Assembly: GCA_946547205.1 (NCBI GenBank)
Contig: CAMNPA010000033.1
Span: forward strand, 1 to 8,555
Direction: 5' to 3'
Source of the DNA: an uncultured Selenomonadales bacterium
GTDB taxonomy: Bacteria; Bacillota; Negativicutes; Selenomonadales; Selenomonadaceae
DNA length: 8,555 nt
The position numbers were made by a program, and so were the translations under genes. The notes under the pieces are model-generated. The model was given only the letters and a program-made list of their open reading frames with translations. It made no database searches and was not told where the DNA came from. Positions 6,781-8,555 of the stretch are shown piece by piece (position 1 is the first letter of the stretch; each line of letters starts with the position of its first letter).

Positions 6781-7260
6781 TTACATCATCAAGAGCATTG
6801 CCAAATCGATACTTGTCGACTTGTCCAATTTCGTTGCAACGGTGCCGTCCGGATTAGGCGGCGCGGTGTAATCGGGAACAACCGTCATGTGCGGTTTATG
6901 CTTTACCTGTTCGACAATTCTTGAGCCTTCGTAAGTCGTTACAAGAATCGAACCGTCGGGCAGAAAACGTTTGACGGTCTCCGTGGATTTGCCTGCCGAT
7001 GCGCCGGAGCCGTCACGATTGGCGTTGCCGGAGTCTTCGTTGATTTTGACTTCGCCGGTCAAATCTTCTTGCAGGTCGCAAATTTCGTCGAGTTGCTCAC
7101 GAACCGCTGACATCTGCTGAACGTCGGCTTTAACGTTGGAAATTTTTTCGGCAAGAATTTTGGAATATTCCGATGCAACGTTCGAGCCGCTCCTGTATGA
7201 AGACTGCGACGCATTTTTTTTCAAACTCGCCACAGAATTTGTGACTTCCCAAATTTCCAT
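6781..7260 (-). CDS. Hypothetical protein, 159 residues, with coiled-coil-like segment
   Basis: Unrecognised protein without signal peptide or membrane helix. Residues 31-65 (EYSKILAEKISNV through QLDEICDL) have the spacing of an amphipathic or coiled-coil helix. Residues 75-95 are Gly/Ser/Asn-rich and probably a linker. Residues 96-120 (VKRFLPDGSILVTTYEGSRI) look like a small beta-hairpin unit, and the chain ends in the hydrophobic SIDLAMLLMM. The ATG at 7260 is preferred to a TTG at 7275: GGGAG (7269-7273) lies 8 nt before the ATG and overlaps the TTG. It is the first gene of a two-gene operon with the 239-residue protein, under a near-consensus promoter at 7333-7361. It lies divergent from the RTX-like gene. 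The shared operon suggests that the two small proteins act together; this is inference only. Confidence 0.82.
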   Translation of the reverse strand: MEIWEVTNSVASLKKNASQSSYRSGSNVASEYSKILAEKISNVKADVQQMSAVREQLDEICDLQEDLTGEVKINEDSGNANRDGSGASAGKSTETVKRFLPDGSILVTTYEGSRIVEQVKHKPHMTVVPDYTAPPNPDGTVATKLDKSTSIDLAMLLMM

Positions 7261-7332
7261 GCTGCTCACTCCCAAAAATTTTTCGATTTGATAATTTATC
7301 GGCGTTTGGAGCGCGCAGCTAAAATTTTTTTA

Positions 7333-7361
7333 CTTATATCACGTGCGGGCGTCGTTGTCAA
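7333..7361 (-). promoter_or_regulatory. Near-consensus promoter of the two small-protein genes
   Basis: On the minus strand a perfect TTGACA (7356-7361) is followed by a 17-bp spacer ending in TGA and then TATAAG (7333-7338), an extended -10 box matching 5 of 6. The predicted transcript starts near 7326, giving a 5' leader of about 65 nt. This leader includes the 11-bp palindrome GATAAATTATC at 7290-7300. Confidence 0.85.
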
Positions 7362-7403
7362 TTTGTTGTGCCGCAATAGATTTTTTCAGGAGCGCGTGAT
7401 ATA
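7335..7403. promoter_or_regulatory. Inverted pair of TATATCACGYGC motifs between divergent promoters
   Basis: TATATCACGTGC (7335-7346, plus strand) and its inverse GCGCGTGATATA (7392-7403, plus strand) match at 11 of 12 positions. Each overlaps the extended -10 region of one of the two divergent promoters. They may be binding sites for one regulator, or may simply reflect similar promoter sequences. Confidence 0.35.
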
Positions 7404-7405
7404 TT
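7397..7405 (+). promoter_or_regulatory. Extended -10 element for the divergent RTX-like gene
   Basis: TGATATATT has the TG-N-TATATT form of an extended -10 box. The sequence 17 bp upstream (TAGATT, 7377-7382) is a poor -35 match, which extended -10 promoters tolerate. Transcription would start near 7412, about 40 nt before the ATG at 7451. Confidence 0.5.
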
Positions 7406-7436
7406 ACGATTAGCTTAAAAGATCGTGCACCATGAT

Positions 7437-7443
7437 AAGGAGG
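7437..7443 (+). promoter_or_regulatory. Strong ribosome binding site of the RTX-like gene
   Basis: AAGGAGG, 7 nt before the ATG at 7451. This near-perfect site fixes the original start of the broken gene, although the frame it opens stops after 39 codons. Confidence 0.85.
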
Positions 7444-7450
7444 GGATTTT

Positions 7451-8555
7451 ATGGCAACGCAGCACGAAGTCATCCAAACGTTTATGAAATCGCCGGACAA
7501 TGCGACGACTTCAGGTGTGACGGTTCTTAATCCAATTTCGGCAGCGTGCACAAGGTCATCAACCGATTGATAAGTGACTGTCAGAATGCAACGAGTGCTG
7601 ATTCTTTCTTGAAGGAAAAATGCGGAATTGATTTGGACAATGATGATACGGGCGCGATTACCGGTTCGGACGCGGGCGGCTCTCAAATCAAAACGGCAGA
7701 ATCAATCGTTTCGGAGTCGGGCACGGCGTCTTACGGGCACAAGTTTTACAAAGCGCGGACTTACCGTTATCGTTCCCAAGAAAAGCACGCTTACACAGGC
7801 TCAACAAACGATTGTTCAAGGGCTTTACAGTTGGTGGATTGACGCGGCTCTTAATCTTATCGAAGAATCTTACGGCTACAGCTTCACCGACTCGGACGCC
7901 ACAGTTAAGAAAATCACTTTGAAATTTGTCGACGAATCGGACTTCACTTTGGCTTATGTCAATTACGAGTCAAATTCCTTGCAACTCGTCGTGAACATGA
8001 ACAGCTTTAAAAATATTACCGCTGCCGATATGAACGGAGCGCAAGAAACCGCTCCTTATTATTTGGACAGATTGATCGCTCATGAACTTACTCATGCGAT
8101 TATGGCGGCAAAGATCGATAATTTTCTTACTCTGCCGAATTTTATTATTGAAGGCATGGCGGAACTTACTCACGGCGCAGACGACATAAGAGCTGCCGAT
8201 ATAAAAGATTTAGCCGCCAATCCTGCGCAACTTTATAATCTTTTGAACGACACGTCTGTCACCGCCAACTATGCGGCGGGATATATTTTCCTGCGCTATT
8301 TTGCCAAACAAGTTTCCGAAGGCAACGATACTCTTCCCGCCGATCCACTCGTCAACGAATCCATCTACAATGCTCAAGACGGCGCGACGATTCAAACTTT
8401 TGGCGGCAACGATACCATAACAAACTACGGCTTGAATGTTTCAATCAGCACAGATGCAGGCAACGATGATATTTGTAACTTCGGCGGCAATGTAATAATC
8501 GACGGCGGCAAAGGCAACGATTCTGTCGAAAACACCGGCTCGAACGTCACGATAA
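7451..8555 (+). pseudogene. RTX-like protein with HELTH metalloprotease domain, twice frameshifted, cut by window edge
   Basis: The ATG at 7451 opens MATQHEVIQTFMKSPDN and continues to TGA at 7570 (39 codons). The homologous-looking chain continues in a second frame from about 7531 (SNFGSVHKVINRLISDC, CGIDLDNDDTGAITGSDAGG) to GGG at 7735-7737. One extra C at 7738 then returns it to the first frame (TSFTKRGLTVIVPKKSTL), open to the end of the window. The third part carries HELTH (8081-8095) and, 18 residues on, EGMAE (8150-8164), the zinc-ligand pattern of gluzincin-type metallopeptidases. Beta-roll repeats follow. There is no N-terminal signal peptide, which fits type I secretion of RTX proteins, though no transporter is in view. 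The first lesion may be a deletion of roughly 20 bases; this comes from my memory of related N-termini. A gene caller would probably report a shortened gene from about 7640. Pseudogene, assembly error and phase-variable state are all possible. Confidence 0.7.
8378..8555 (+). repeat. Beta-roll repeat of 18 residues (54 bp), RTX-like
   Basis: After the protease domain the chain shows units beginning at 8405, 8459 and 8513, exactly 54 bp apart: GNDTITNYGLNVSISTDA, GNDDICNFGGNVIIDGGK and GNDSVENTGSNVTI, the last cut by the window. A half-unit, DGATIQTFG, precedes them at 8378. Each unit is two nine-residue turns: a GNDxIxNxG turn and an xNVxIxxxx turn. GGKGNDSVE fits the calcium-binding RTX nonapeptide GGxGxDxUx; the alternate turn lacks the Asp. 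Confidence 0.8.

Noticed and set aside
7339..7686. 115-residue minus-strand frame
   Set aside because: It spans both divergent promoters and the start of the RTX-like gene, and has no ribosome site.
7520..7740. Programmed ribosomal frameshifting in the RTX-like gene
   Set aside because: Two events in opposite directions would be needed, and no canonical slippery heptamer is seen at either place; mutation or sequence error is simpler.
7970..8395. Minus-strand open frames within the RTX-like gene
   Set aside because: They lie opposite the protease domain and beta-roll coding frame and have no start signals.

Overview
The window looks like chromosomal DNA from a bacterium of the Negativicutes (diderm Firmicutes, Selenomonas/Anaerovibrio-like). 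The placement is an inference. It rests on consensus purine-rich ribosome binding sites, consensus sigma-A type promoters, an RTX-like secreted protein of a type I associate with that group, and two small Ala-rich proteins with the same flavour. No RNA gene, insertion sequence or CRISPR array is visible.

Layout. Positions 1-2673, minus strand: three tightly packed shikimate-pathway genes read aroC > aroK > aroB. aroC and aroK overlap by 4 nt, aroK and aroB are 4 nt apart, and aroB runs off the left edge a few residues short of its usual end. Together they make 3-dehydroquinate, shikimate 3-phosphate and chorismate. Their promoter lies at 2857-2885. The 5' leader carries an exact 43-bp duplicate of the aroC translation start, which opens a 24-codon mini-ORF.

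Positions 2889-5881, minus strand: a two-gene unit with its own promoter (5924-5953) and a terminator at each side. The first gene is a 608-residue protein joining an NRPS-type condensation domain, whose HHxxxDG motif is degenerate, to a C-terminal cyclic-nucleotide-binding-like domain. The second is an FkbM-family methyltransferase that most likely starts at TTG. This pair is the best candidate here for an undescribed system.

Positions 6017-7260, minus strand: two small proteins of unknown function (159 and 239 residues) in one operon, with a near-consensus promoter at 7333-7361 and a good intrinsic terminator at 5956-5990.

Positions 7451-8555, plus strand, divergent: the start of an RTX-like protein with an HELTH...EGMAE metalloprotease domain and an 18-residue beta-roll repeat, running off the right edge. 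Its reading frame is broken twice (near 7530-7570 and at 7738), and the second lesion restores the original frame. The two divergent promoters carry an inverted pair of a TATATCACGYGC motif.
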